Origin: Actinomycetota bacterium
GTDB taxonomy: Bacteria > Actinomycetota > Actinomycetes > Nanopelagicales > Nanopelagicaceae
Reading direction: 5' to 3'
Length of the DNA stretch: 64,000 nt
Assembly: GCA_014377015.1 (NCBI GenBank)
Contig: JACMQL010000022.1
Location: 56,719-120,718, forward strand
The notes beneath the pieces are model-generated. The model was not told where the DNA came from and did no database searches. It saw nothing but the letters and a program-made list of their open reading frames with translations. The translations under genes and the position numbers were made by a program. This document shows, in pieces, positions 56,805-64,000 of the stretch (positions within the stretch are counted from its first letter, which is position 1; every line of letters begins with the position of its first letter).

Positions 56805-58300
56805 GTCAAATTGCTGTCATAGGGGCAGGCATGGGCGGCATGTGCGCTGCTGCTCGCCTCGCAAAAGCCGGCCACAAAGTTGATGTCTACGAATATTCCG
56901 AAACTTACGGTGGGAAGTGTCGGACCGAACGAATCGGTAATACCGCATTCGATATCGGACCCTCTCTCCTTACACTTCCAGCTGTCTACCGCGATTTCTT
57001 TCTCAAAACCGGAGATCCACTGGATAGCGTTGTGCAACTCGAACCAGTCAACCCCTCATTTGATTACAGATTCTCAGACGGTAGTAGTGTGCAGTTCTCG
57101 AACTTGTCTAGATACGACACACTCAATGCAATCCGCACTTCTTTCGGCGTACAGGCTGCAAGTGATTGGTCTCGCCTAATGGCGCGGGCAGGCTCCATGT
57201 GGGACGTGTCGCGTAAACCTTTTGTCGAATCGGAATTGAAGTCAATCGCTTCGTTAGCGCTGACACCATCAATACTAAAAGACATCACCACGATCGCACC
57301 GTGGAAATCGCTTCAATCGATCGTAACGCAGATGACGCGAGACACCAGACTGCAATATATAGCGCAAAGATATGCAACTTACAGCGGGTCGGACCCACGT
57401 CACGCGCCAGCCGTCTTGCTCTCAATTGCCTATATAGAAGAGGCTTTTGGCGCCTGGCACGTTGCTGGTGGAACCGGCAAACTAGCCCAAGCGGTGTACG
57501 AGCGTGCAGTTGAGACCGGCGTGAATTTTAACTTCAATTCACGAGTCGTACGAATAAATCACGACGGCAAGAAAGTAGTTGGAATCACTCTCTTAGATAA
57601 CTCGAGCGTGCTGGCGGATATCGTGGTAGCCAATGCTGATGCGAGTCAGGTGTACAACCAACTTATTCCGGAAAAATTGCGCTCTCTTAGGCGACCACGC
57701 GTGGCCCTGAAAAAAGCGACTCCTTCGGTTGCAGGTTTCTCAATAATGATTGGCACTACTCGGCAACCAGGACTTCCATCTCTCGCCCACCACACCATTC
57801 TCTTCCCGTCAGACTACGATGAAGAATTTAACTCTATTTTTTCAACTAAGTCTCCCGTCAAAGATCCCGCAATATATATTTGCGCTCCTGGAGATCCACT
57901 CATGAATCAAGATCCTGATATTGAAGGCTGGACGATCCTCGTAAACGCCCCGCGTCATTCTCAGGACTCTGATGGATGGGATTGGACGGATGAACAATTC
58001 GCGAATGAATACGCAAATTCCATATTCGACAAAGTCGAGGCGCGCGGAATCCCCATTAGGGATCGAATTGCATTTTATGAGATTCGGACGCCAGCTGATC
58101 TGCAATCATCGGTTTTAGCACCTGGTGGATCGATTTACGGAACTTCGAGTAACGGGGCTCGTGCCGCGTTCAGTAGAGCGCGCAATCGCTCACCACTTGC
58201 GGGTCTTTTTTGCGTAGGAGGCTCAGCTCATCCAGGTGGTGGATTGCCTTTGGTTGCGATCAGTGCCGAGATTGTTTCTAATATCGTGGGGCGAGCTTAA
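56801..58300 (+). CDS. CrtI-family carotenoid oxidoreductase (possibly CrtD-like)
   Basis: A 499-residue FAD enzyme of the phytoene desaturase family. The N-terminal nucleotide fold is AVIGAGMGGMCAAARLAKAG followed by EYSETYGGKCRTERIG and FDIGPSLLTLPAVYRDFF. The C-terminal FAD motif is CVGGSAHPGGGLPLVAISAE. It is distinct from the CrtI in the crtE-I-B operon 4 kb downstream. In a cluster with CruF, GT2 and CrtA-like genes it is most likely a 3',4'-desaturase (CrtD) acting on the hydroxylated end; oxidation by a CrtO/CrtP-like activity is an alternative. The ATG at 56801 overlaps the glycosyltransferase stop (ATGA). Confidence 0.88.
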   Translation: MSQIAVIGAGMGGMCAAARLAKAGHKVDVYEYSETYGGKCRTERIGNTAFDIGPSLLTLPAVYRDFFLKTGDPLDSVVQLEPVNPSFDYRFSDGSSVQFSNLSRYDTLNAIRTSFGVQAASDWSRLMARAGSMWDVSRKPFVESELKSIASLALTPSILKDITTIAPWKSLQSIVTQMTRDTRLQYIAQRYATYSGSDPRHAPAVLLSIAYIEEAFGAWHVAGGTGKLAQAVYERAVETGVNFNFNSRVVRINHDGKKVVGITLLDNSSVLADIVVANADASQVYNQLIPEKLRSLRRPRVALKKATPSVAGFSIMIGTTRQPGLPSLAHHTILFPSDYDEEFNSIFSTKSPVKDPAIYICAPGDPLMNQDPDIEGWTILVNAPRHSQDSDGWDWTDEQFANEYANSIFDKVEARGIPIRDRIAFYEIRTPADLQSSVLAPGGSIYGTSSNGARAAFSRARNRSPLAGLFCVGGSAHPGGGLPLVAISAEIVSNIVGRA

Positions 58301-58303
58301 GAT

Positions 58304-58939
58304 TTATTTTAGGACTCGGTACGCAAACCGGATCACCATCAGCAAGCTTATGAATTGCATCGCGACCAATATTTCGGCAATCGCAGTCGGCCAGCCATGA
58401 GTAAATTCAATATGCCAGGCAATTAATCCTACGAACAGAAAACTGGCACGGACGGGTCGCTCCGCGGGAGTAACCACTCCAAGCTCTTTTATTCCGGCCG
58501 AACCAACACGGGCTCGCGCATATTCTTGTATTCCGGCCAGCAACCAAAGAGCCATCACGACGTTAAGAGGAACACCTAGTTTGTAGAATGCAATAGCCCA
58601 CAACGCCTCCGTCAGCCGATCTGCAATGGAATCGAGAACTGCGCCAAGTTTGGAAACTTTGCCAGTCACAAGTGCAAGGCTTCCGTCAATACCATCGCAT
58701 GCTAGAGACAGAGCCAGAAACATCCCCATCAAAAGACTTGGCGAAGTCAGCACAGTCGCGACACCGAATAAAACGCCGAGCGCTGTCAGGGAGTTTGGGC
58801 TGATCTTCACTTTCGAAAGCACCAAAGCACATCGATACGAAATTTGTAACCAAGCTCCCACGATTCCTCGAGTGGGAGAATCGCCATGTAGCAGACTCCA
58901 CTGCTTCATGAAATCCGCGGAACTAAGTGAAGAAGGCAT
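58304..58939 (-). CDS. CDP-alcohol phosphatidyltransferase family protein
   Basis: A 211-residue integral membrane protein with about six helices and the CDP-alcohol phosphotransferase motif in CDGIDGSLALVTGKVSKL followed by GAVLDSIADR. All four metal aspartates are present, but the usual alanine-arginine reads alanine-leucine. The family joins a CDP-activated lipid to an alcohol (glycerol phosphate, inositol phosphate and others). The acceptor cannot be assigned. It follows metF by 2 bp on the minus strand and ends 3 bp from the convergent carotenoid oxidoreductase gene. Confidence 0.85.
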   Translation of the reverse strand: MPSSLSSADFMKQWSLLHGDSPTRGIVGAWLQISYRCALVLSKVKISPNSLTALGVLFGVATVLTSPSLLMGMFLALSLACDGIDGSLALVTGKVSKLGAVLDSIADRLTEALWAIAFYKLGVPLNVVMALWLLAGIQEYARARVGSAGIKELGVVTPAERPVRASFLFVGLIAWHIEFTHGWPTAIAEILVAMQFISLLMVIRFAYRVLK

Positions 58940-58941
58940 GG

Positions 58942-59817
58942 CTAATGACCCCCGAGTCCTAAGTTTGTATAAATCTCCTGCGTTGCTGACGAAGTATTCA
59001 TTGTGTAGAAATGCAATCCTGGTGCACCCGCATCAAGCAGGTCTTGGCATAGTTCGGTAGCGACCTCCACCCCTAACGCCTTCACAGCTATGGGATCAGA
59101 ATCCACCTTCATAAAGCGACTACGAATATCTGCGGGCAAAGGCGTTCCACTTAATTCAGACATACGCACAAGTTGTTTGACACTGGTCACGGGAAGTATT
59201 CCTGGAATTACGGGAAGGCTTGATCCTCGTGCTTTCAGCCTCTCAACAAGTGAGATCCATTTTTGTACCTCAAAAAAGAATTGCGTGGTGGCAAAACTCG
59301 CCCCCAGCTCCTCCTTGCGAAGAAGTACTTCAATATCTTTTTCAAAATTTCCTTGCGAAGCTGGGTGACCATCTGGAAATGCTGCCACTCCGATTGTGAA
59401 CCCGCCGATTGATGACGCCAGGCTTACAAGTTGATCTGCGTGATCAAATCCGCCCTCAGAAGTCCACCAAGGCGCATTCGGTCCTCCCACTGGATCTCCA
59501 CGCAGGGCCAAAATGCTGGTGATTCCAGCCTCTTTGTAGTGTCCCAAAATCTCGACGAGCTCCGCACGTGTGGATCCTACGCATGTGAGATGCGCGACAG
59601 TCGGAATGCTGGTTCGCTCAGTGATATGTGAAGTTATTCGAATCGTGCGCTCTCGAGTGGATCCACCGGCTCCGTAAGTCACGGAAATAAAGTCTGGCGA
59701 ACACGCTTCTAATCGCTTGATTGCATCCCATAATCGCTCTTCGCCGACCGCATCCTTGGGAGGAAATAACTCGAACGAGAATGTCCGTCTAGTGTCGGTG
59801 GTGCCTTCGCGTCTCAT
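58942..59817 (-). CDS. metF: 5,10-methylenetetrahydrofolate reductase
   Basis: MetF reduces methylene-THF to methyl-THF for methionine synthesis. The 291-residue flavoprotein barrel has RTFSFELFPPKDAVGEERLW with the catalytic glutamate, FISVTYGAGGSTRERT, VAHLTCVGSTRAELVEIL, ILALRGDPVGGP, AAFPDGHPAS and FATTQFFFEV. The ATG at 59817 lies only 24 bp from the divergent crtE start, has no ribosome site, and has TACTCT (a -10 candidate) 8 nt upstream, so the message may be leaderless. Confidence 0.96.
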   Translation of the reverse strand: MRREGTTDTRRTFSFELFPPKDAVGEERLWDAIKRLEACSPDFISVTYGAGGSTRERTIRITSHITERTSIPTVAHLTCVGSTRAELVEILGHYKEAGITSILALRGDPVGGPNAPWWTSEGGFDHADQLVSLASSIGGFTIGVAAFPDGHPASQGNFEKDIEVLLRKEELGASFATTQFFFEVQKWISLVERLKARGSSLPVIPGILPVTSVKQLVRMSELSGTPLPADIRSRFMKVDSDPIAVKALGVEVATELCQDLLDAGAPGLHFYTMNTSSATQEIYTNLGLGGH

Positions 59818-59825
59818 AGGGAGTC

Positions 59826-59835
59826 AGAGTACCGT
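59826..59835. promoter_or_regulatory. Interlocked divergent -10 elements of metF and crtE
   Basis: In the 24-bp gap between the divergent starts, TACTCT on the minus strand (59826-59831) ends 8 nt before the metF ATG, and TACCGT on the plus strand (59830-59835) ends 6 nt before the crtE GTG. Both fit TANNNT and share two base pairs. Neither gene has a Shine-Dalgarno sequence. If real, both transcripts are leaderless and the two promoters exclude each other. Confidence 0.45.
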
Positions 59836-59841
59836 TACCAC

Positions 59842-60927
59842 GTGAAACTTGAATCGCAGCGGGCCCTAGCAGACATACGCATGAGAGTGCAGAGAGATCT
59901 CACTCAATTCCTCACTGACCAGACAACTTATCTCGGTGAAATCGGCATTGAGTTAATACCAGTTGCAGAAGCCATCAATTCTTTCTTACTAGATGGAGGA
60001 AAGCGTCTGCGTCCGCTATTCGCTTATTGCGGCTATCTTGCCGCAGGCGGTGAGGAAGATGAGTCCGTCATCGCGGCAGTTGCCAGCCTGGAGTTGCTCC
60101 AAGCTTGTGCGCTTATCCACGACGACTTAATGGACAACTCCGACACTAGAAGAGGTCGGCCTTCAATTCATCGTTGGTTCGAAGGTATCCATGTAAATGA
60201 AGATCTCTCGGGATCGGCGATCCAGTACGGATCGTCGGCCGCAATACTTCTGGGCGACCTTGCCTTGGTCTGGTCTGATCAAATGCTGCACCAATCAGGA
60301 ATCTCGGCCGAAGCGCTTATGCGAGCTTTATCAATCCACGATGAAATGCGCGTGGAACTCATGGCAGGACAATTTCTAGATATTCACGAACAAGCCCTTG
60401 CAACACAAAGCGTCGCGCGTTCACTCAAAATTGCTCGGTACAAGTCTGGAAAATATACGATCGAAAGACCGCTACACCTTGGTGCAAGCCTGGCTATCGG
60501 CGATAATACGAAGCGGGAGAACTTCACAGCAATTTTCTCCGAATACGGGTTACCGCTAGGTGAGGCCTTTCAACTCAGGGATGACTTATTAGGAGTATTT
60601 GGAGATCCTGCTACCACAGGAAAACCGGCGGGCGATGACCTCCGCGAGGGAAAGCGCACGGTACTTATGGCTATGACACAAGATCGAGCAACAGAAGCGC
60701 AAGAAAAAGTAATTGCAAAGCATTTCGGCACAGCTGACCTAGATCTTGAAGGGGTAAACCAAATGCAACAAGTGATTGTCGATACAGGGGCGAAAGACCA
60801 CGTCGAACAATTGATTGACAAGTTGACCTTGACGGCATTGGATGCTTTAGACCGCGAGGAGATCACCACTGTGTCCCGCGAACTACTACAGGAACTCGCT
60901 GACATCGCAGTTCGAAGGGCCGGCTAA
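59842..60927 (+). CDS. crtE: Geranylgeranyl diphosphate synthase
   Basis: A 361-residue trans-prenyl diphosphate synthase that builds the C20 precursor of carotenoids. It has LDGGKRLRPLFAYCGYLAAG, the first aspartate-rich motif in ALIHDDLMDNSDTRRGRPSIH, KYTIERPLHLGASL and the second motif in FQLRDDLLGVFGDPATTGKP followed by GDDLREGKRT. The start is GTG 59842; ATG 59881 is an alternative that would shorten the N-terminus by 13 residues. Its stop abuts the crtI ATG, so crtE-crtI-crtB form one operon. Confidence 0.93.
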   Translation: MKLESQRALADIRMRVQRDLTQFLTDQTTYLGEIGIELIPVAEAINSFLLDGGKRLRPLFAYCGYLAAGGEEDESVIAAVASLELLQACALIHDDLMDNSDTRRGRPSIHRWFEGIHVNEDLSGSAIQYGSSAAILLGDLALVWSDQMLHQSGISAEALMRALSIHDEMRVELMAGQFLDIHEQALATQSVARSLKIARYKSGKYTIERPLHLGASLAIGDNTKRENFTAIFSEYGLPLGEAFQLRDDLLGVFGDPATTGKPAGDDLREGKRTVLMAMTQDRATEAQEKVIAKHFGTADLDLEGVNQMQQVIVDTGAKDHVEQLIDKLTLTALDALDREEITTVSRELLQELADIAVRRAG

Positions 60928-62412
60928 ATGACCGCAAGAGTCAAAGGACCAACGCAAAATATTGTCATTGTCGGCGCGGGCCTTGCTGGTCTGAGCGCGG
61001 CGTTGCGACTCTCAGGGGCTGGACGCAACGTCACGGTTATCGAACGTGAAGCAGTACCCGGCGGTCGAAACGGTCTCTTGCAAAGAGATGGCTACTCATT
61101 TGACACGGGGCCATCCGTACTCACGATGCCTAGCCTCATTGCTGATGCTTTTAATTGCGTTGGCGAAGAAATGTCCGATTGGTTGGATCTCACCCCGGTT
61201 GCCCCTTTATACCGCGCTTTTTATCACGACGGATCGCAAATAGATGTGCATTCAAACACGGCTCAAATGGAAGAAGAGATCGCGCGCAAAGTTAGTTCCG
61301 CCGAAGCACAGGGCTATCGCCGCTACGTAGAATTCGTTACAAAGCTTTACAAGTACGAGATGAATGATTTCATTGATAGAAATATTGACTCGCCCCTTGA
61401 TCTTCTAACACCGAATCTGGCGCGCCTGGTGGCGCTTGGAGGCTTTCGTCGCCTCGCGCCAAAAGTAAACCAATTTCTGAAAGATCCTCGCTTGCAAAAG
61501 GTTTACTCGTTTCAAGCAATGTATGCAGGTGTGAGCCCACAACAAGCACTCGCGATTTATGCAGTCATCGCCTACATGGATTCAGTAAATGGCGTGTTCT
61601 TTCCCAAAGGAGGAATGCATGCAGTCCCACGAGCATTGGCCGGAGCTGCGCAGAAGCATGGCGTTACTTTTAAATACAACACAACTGCCACCGAAATTGA
61701 TTTTCAGAACGGACGAGCGCGTGCAGTCATCACGGACACGGGCGAGCGCATTCCGTGCGACGTGCTGGTGCTTAACCCAGATCTGCCGATAGCGTGGAGA
61801 GATTTGCTTAAGCAGACTCCCGCTTCTGTAAGACGGCTTAAATATTCCCCCTCGTGTGTGACCCTGCTGATCGGATCGAATAGGGATTATTCTCATCTTG
61901 CTCATCACAATATTCATTTCGGCGAATCCTGGGATGGAGTTTTTGACGAACTGATCAATAAAAAAGTTTTGATGACCGACCCCAGCGTCTTGGTGACAAT
62001 TCCGACAAGAGATGATGCCAGCCTGGCCCCCGCAGGAAAACATTCTTATTACATACTCTTCCCGACGCCGAATCTAGACGCGAAAATTGACTGGGAAAAG
62101 CAAGCTGGTCCATACAGAGATCAAATGATTCAGACTCTTGAATCGCGAGGATACACAGACTTCGGTGATTCGATAGAAGTTGAGTCCATGACAACTCCAC
62201 TTGACTGGCAGGCGCGCGGAATGGAAAGAGGCGCTCCTTTTGCGAGTGCACATACTTTTTTCCAGACGGGACCATTTCGACCAAGCAACCTTGCCAAGGG
62301 GTTTGAAAATGTCGTATTTACTGGTTCTGGAACACAACCAGGCGTGGGCGTGCCGATGGTTCTCATCTCGGGGCGTCTGGCTGCAGAAAGAATTGTCGGA
62401 ACGGTTAAGTAG
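60928..62412 (+). CDS. crtI: Phytoene desaturase
   Basis: CrtI converts phytoene to lycopene in FAD-dependent steps. The 494-residue protein has IVIVGAGLAGLSAALRLSGAG, EREAVPGGRNGLLQRDGYSFD, GPSVLTMPSLIADAF, FPKGGMHAVPRALAGAA and the C-terminal GSGTQPGVGVPMVLISGRLA. The ATG follows the crtE TAA without a gap and the stop is followed directly by the crtB GTG. Confidence 0.95.
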   Translation: MTARVKGPTQNIVIVGAGLAGLSAALRLSGAGRNVTVIEREAVPGGRNGLLQRDGYSFDTGPSVLTMPSLIADAFNCVGEEMSDWLDLTPVAPLYRAFYHDGSQIDVHSNTAQMEEEIARKVSSAEAQGYRRYVEFVTKLYKYEMNDFIDRNIDSPLDLLTPNLARLVALGGFRRLAPKVNQFLKDPRLQKVYSFQAMYAGVSPQQALAIYAVIAYMDSVNGVFFPKGGMHAVPRALAGAAQKHGVTFKYNTTATEIDFQNGRARAVITDTGERIPCDVLVLNPDLPIAWRDLLKQTPASVRRLKYSPSCVTLLIGSNRDYSHLAHHNIHFGESWDGVFDELINKKVLMTDPSVLVTIPTRDDASLAPAGKHSYYILFPTPNLDAKIDWEKQAGPYRDQMIQTLESRGYTDFGDSIEVESMTTPLDWQARGMERGAPFASAHTFFQTGPFRPSNLAKGFENVVFTGSGTQPGVGVPMVLISGRLAAERIVGTVK

Positions 62413-63318
62413 GTGGATGAACTAACTGCCGCCGGGATTATCGAACCCGAACTTCGTTCTTCATATGCCGAGTGCAAGCGATTGAATTCTGAGCACGGCA
62501 AAACTTATTACCTTGCCACGCTGTTGCTTCCCAAAGCCAAACGTCCCTACGTCCACGCCTTGTACGGATTTGCGCGGTATGCCGATGAAATTGTCGATGA
62601 CCTAACATCGATACTCACCACAGAAGAGAAATCTGGTGCGCTCAACACTTGGAGTTCGCAGATGATGAGGGATCTGCAGCAAGGAAAAAGCTCAGATCCA
62701 ATCGGAAGGGCATTTGTCGACACCGTTACAAAGTTCAACATTCCACATGAACATTTCGCGGCCTTCTTGCATTCTATGACCATGGATCTCGCGGTCACCT
62801 CGTACGAGAGCTACGAAGCTTTAATGGAATATGTGTACGGTTCAGCCGCAGTAATTGGGCTTCAAATGGTGCCCGTACTTGGGACTTCATCTCCAGCCGC
62901 GAACGAGTCGGCGATGAAATTGGGAATCGCTTTTCAACTCGCCAATTTCATTCGCGATGTCGGCGAAGATTTGGATCGCGGTCGGATTTATCTCCCTCTC
63001 GACGAACTCGCGCGGCATGGCGTGGATCGGGCCATGCTAGAGCGACGCGTACTAACTCCTGAAATTGTGGAAGCCCTGAAAGAGCAAATTGCCAGAGTTC
63101 GGGAGTTGCAAAGGGATGCGGCACCGGGAATAAAACTTCTCGCAAAACAGAGTCAGCCATGTATCGAGGCGGCAAGTGAGCTTTATTGTGGGATTGTCGA
63201 TGAAGTTGAAAAGATTGGCTACGACGTCTTTTCTAAACGAGCTAAGACTTCATCTCTGCGACGATTGAAGGTTGCAAGTATCGCCTTCACTAAAACGATC
63301 GTCTCACGCTTTAACTAG
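62413..63318 (+). CDS. crtB: Phytoene synthase
   Basis: CrtB condenses two GGPP into phytoene. The 301-residue squalene/phytoene synthase has LPKAKRPYVHALYGFARYADE, the first aspartate motif in YADEIVDDL, YVYGSAAVIGLQMVPVLG, and the second in NFIRDVGEDLDRGRIYLP. The GTG at 62413 follows the crtI TAG directly. The 3' end overlaps the convergent crtYd gene by 8 bp. Confidence 0.96.
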   Translation: MDELTAAGIIEPELRSSYAECKRLNSEHGKTYYLATLLLPKAKRPYVHALYGFARYADEIVDDLTSILTTEEKSGALNTWSSQMMRDLQQGKSSDPIGRAFVDTVTKFNIPHEHFAAFLHSMTMDLAVTSYESYEALMEYVYGSAAVIGLQMVPVLGTSSPAANESAMKLGIAFQLANFIRDVGEDLDRGRIYLPLDELARHGVDRAMLERRVLTPEIVEALKEQIARVRELQRDAAPGIKLLAKQSQPCIEAASELYCGIVDEVEKIGYDVFSKRAKTSSLRRLKVASIAFTKTIVSRFN

Positions 63319-63607
63319 TTTTTCTCCCTTGACTCACCCACAGGACAAGTACGCTCAAAATTAGCGCAAAGCCGAAAAGTAAATCCTCTACCGGAGCAGA
63401 GGCGATTCGTAGTCCGAATATAGTCTCGTGGTCATACATGACGATTTCTCGAGATGTCAACCACCAGTTTGTAAGAAGTTGGAATGGCAAAATAATCGCG
63501 TAAGAGGTCCAAAATACCGCTTTGGTAATCAAGCGAGTTTTCATAATGAAGTAATCGAACACAATAGATAACAGACACGCTGATACAGCCAGGGCGCTGT
63601 ACGTCAT
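63311..63607 (-). CDS. crtYd: Lycopene cyclase subunit CrtYd
   Basis: A 98-residue protein with three membrane helices, one half of the actinobacterial heterodimeric lycopene cyclase. The family motif is present as ASAPVEDLLFGF (PxE/D), with NWWLTSREIVMYDHETIFGL just before it. The ATG at 63607 overlaps the crtYc stop (ATGA); the longer reading on this frame is antisense to nothing real and lies inside crtYc in another frame. Confidence 0.92.
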   Translation of the reverse strand: MTYSALAVSACLLSIVFDYFIMKTRLITKAVFWTSYAIILPFQLLTNWWLTSREIVMYDHETIFGLRIASAPVEDLLFGFALILSVLVLWVSQGRKTS

Positions 63608-63936
63608 TTCTCGTCTCCGACGATCCAATGCTTCTTCACTCTTCGAACCGCTTCGAGAGTCATAATGGCAGCGATCGGAATGACAAGGAAAAAGAAATAT
63701 TCTTCTAAAGGTATTGCCCCTGGTCCGAAGATGCCGACAATTTGCGCCGGGTCGAATTTCCATTGCTGTCGAGATATCGCATACGCATCCCAGATAAGAA
63801 AAACGATGGCCACTGGAAGGACACTTCGCGCAACTCGCTTGAAACGCGCAAGCACCTTGACTTTCAAAATAATCTCCAGCCAAAAGGAACCGCACATTGT
63901 GAAAAGGAGCATCACGAAATAACTCAAATGCTTCAT
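63604..63936 (-). CDS. crtYc: Lycopene cyclase subunit CrtYc
   Basis: The other half of the lycopene cyclase, 110 residues with three helices. Motifs are VAIVFLIWDAYAISRQQWKF and GPGAIPLEEYFFFLVIPI with the conserved PxE of the cyclase domain. Together with CrtYd it forms beta-ionone rings on lycopene or gamma-carotene; one or both ends may be closed. It is the first gene of a two-gene operon running against crtB, and its upstream region is shared with the TPP riboswitch promoter. Confidence 0.93.
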   Translation of the reverse strand: MKHLSYFVMLLFTMCGSFWLEIILKVKVLARFKRVARSVLPVAIVFLIWDAYAISRQQWKFDPAQIVGIFGPGAIPLEEYFFFLVIPIAAIMTLEAVRRVKKHWIVGDEK

Positions 63937-63960
63937 TAGGGCATTCTGCCTAGTTTTTGA

Positions 63961-63966
63961 TACAGT
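63961..63966 (+). promoter_or_regulatory. -10 element before the TPP riboswitch
   Basis: TACAGT fits the -10 consensus TANNNT, and the riboswitch begins 8 nt downstream at 63974, which suits a transcription start near 63972. A good -35 is not visible. Confidence 0.45.
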
Positions 63967-63973
63967 ACCAAGT

Positions 63974-64000
63974 ACGGGAGCCTTCGTGGCTGAGAGGGTC
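63974..64000 (+). ncRNA. TPP riboswitch (THI element), 5' part, cut by window edge
   Basis: ACGGGAGCC (63974-63982) followed by GGCTGAGAGGGT (63988-63999) is the conserved 5' half of the thiamin pyrophosphate aptamer, including the pyrimidine-sensing GGCUGAGA loop. AGCC and GGCT pair around the TTCGT loop. The 3' half and the controlled gene lie beyond the right edge; a thiamin synthesis or uptake gene is expected on the plus strand. Confidence 0.9.

Noticed and set aside
58304..58939. Loss of the conserved arginine in the CDP-alcohol phosphotransferase motif as evidence of an inactive enzyme
   Set aside because: All four metal aspartates are kept, and similar actinobacterial paralogues lack this arginine as far as I recall, so inactivity is not supported.
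1..64000. CRISPR arrays, insertion sequences, prophage genes, rRNA and tRNA genes
   Set aside because: No repeat-spacer pattern, transposase, integrase, phage structural gene or recognisable structural RNA gene (other than the two riboswitches) was seen; the region looks like stable chromosome.

Overview
The window is about 64 kb of a compact actinobacterial chromosome with roughly balanced G+C. Genes overlap by 4 bp or sit a few bases apart, and no gap exceeds about 240 bp. Several features point to Actinobacteria: a PriA-type HisA with no trpF, a dcw cluster without ftsA and with sepF-yggT, a DUF3040 gene, a second DnaE linked to DUF6504 and DinB, an ileS T-box of the translational type, and a heterodimeric CrtYc/CrtYd lycopene cyclase. 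A heliorhodopsin, a large carotenoid locus, small intergenic gaps and a MurE with the meso-DAP motif fit a planktonic freshwater lineage of the Nanopelagicales (acI) kind. That placement is inference; no rRNA gene is present to confirm it.

Layout. 1-3.7 kb (minus strand): start of gltB, a VIT/CCC1-family transporter, lgt and a membrane-anchored DsbA-like protein. 3.8-13.7 kb (minus): one his-trp array, hisD-C-B-H-priA-F-I-trpE-(59-aa membrane protein)-trpC-B-A. 13.8-19.6 kb (minus): dnaE1, rluD, lspA and a DksA/TraR zinc-finger protein with a lysine-rich tail. 19.6-22.9 kb (plus): ileS behind a T-box riboswitch. 22.9-39.9 kb (minus): the division and cell-wall cluster mraZ-rsmH-ftsL-ftsI-murE-murF-mraY-murD-ftsW-murG-murC-ftsQ-ftsZ-pgeF-yggS-sepF-yggT. 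It is driven by a promoter carrying MraZ boxes, and a large nested hairpin lies between mraZ and rsmH. 40-45.5 kb (minus): DUF3040, then an SOS-box-controlled translesion cassette (DUF6504, DnaE-like polymerase, DinB).

45.6-53.3 kb is an accessory zone: arsenate reductase diverging from a TSUP permease, an MFS transporter, an alcohol dehydrogenase, a YbaK-type deacylase, an APH-fold kinase, a CaCA exchanger, and a two-gene unit of heliorhodopsin followed by a UPF0114 (YqhA) membrane protein. 53.4-63.9 kb is a carotenoid region in three blocks. The first (plus) is alpha/beta hydrolase, CrtA-like monooxygenase, CruF-like hydratase, GT2 glycosyltransferase and a CrtI-family oxidoreductase. The second (plus) is crtE-crtI-crtB. 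The third (minus) is crtYc-crtYd. metF and a CDP-alcohol phosphatidyltransferase lie between the first two blocks on the minus strand. The window ends inside the 5' half of a TPP riboswitch on the plus strand.

The crt genes should give a carotenoid with a beta ring at one end and a hydroxylated, oxidised and probably glycosylated acyclic end. The retinal-forming dioxygenase that heliorhodopsin would need is not in the window. The most interesting points are the heliorhodopsin-UPF0114 operon, the mixed-origin carotenoid block, the interlocked divergent metF/crtE promoter, the SOS box overlapping a start codon, the altered GTHH signature of IleRS, and the absence of divIVA from its usual place.
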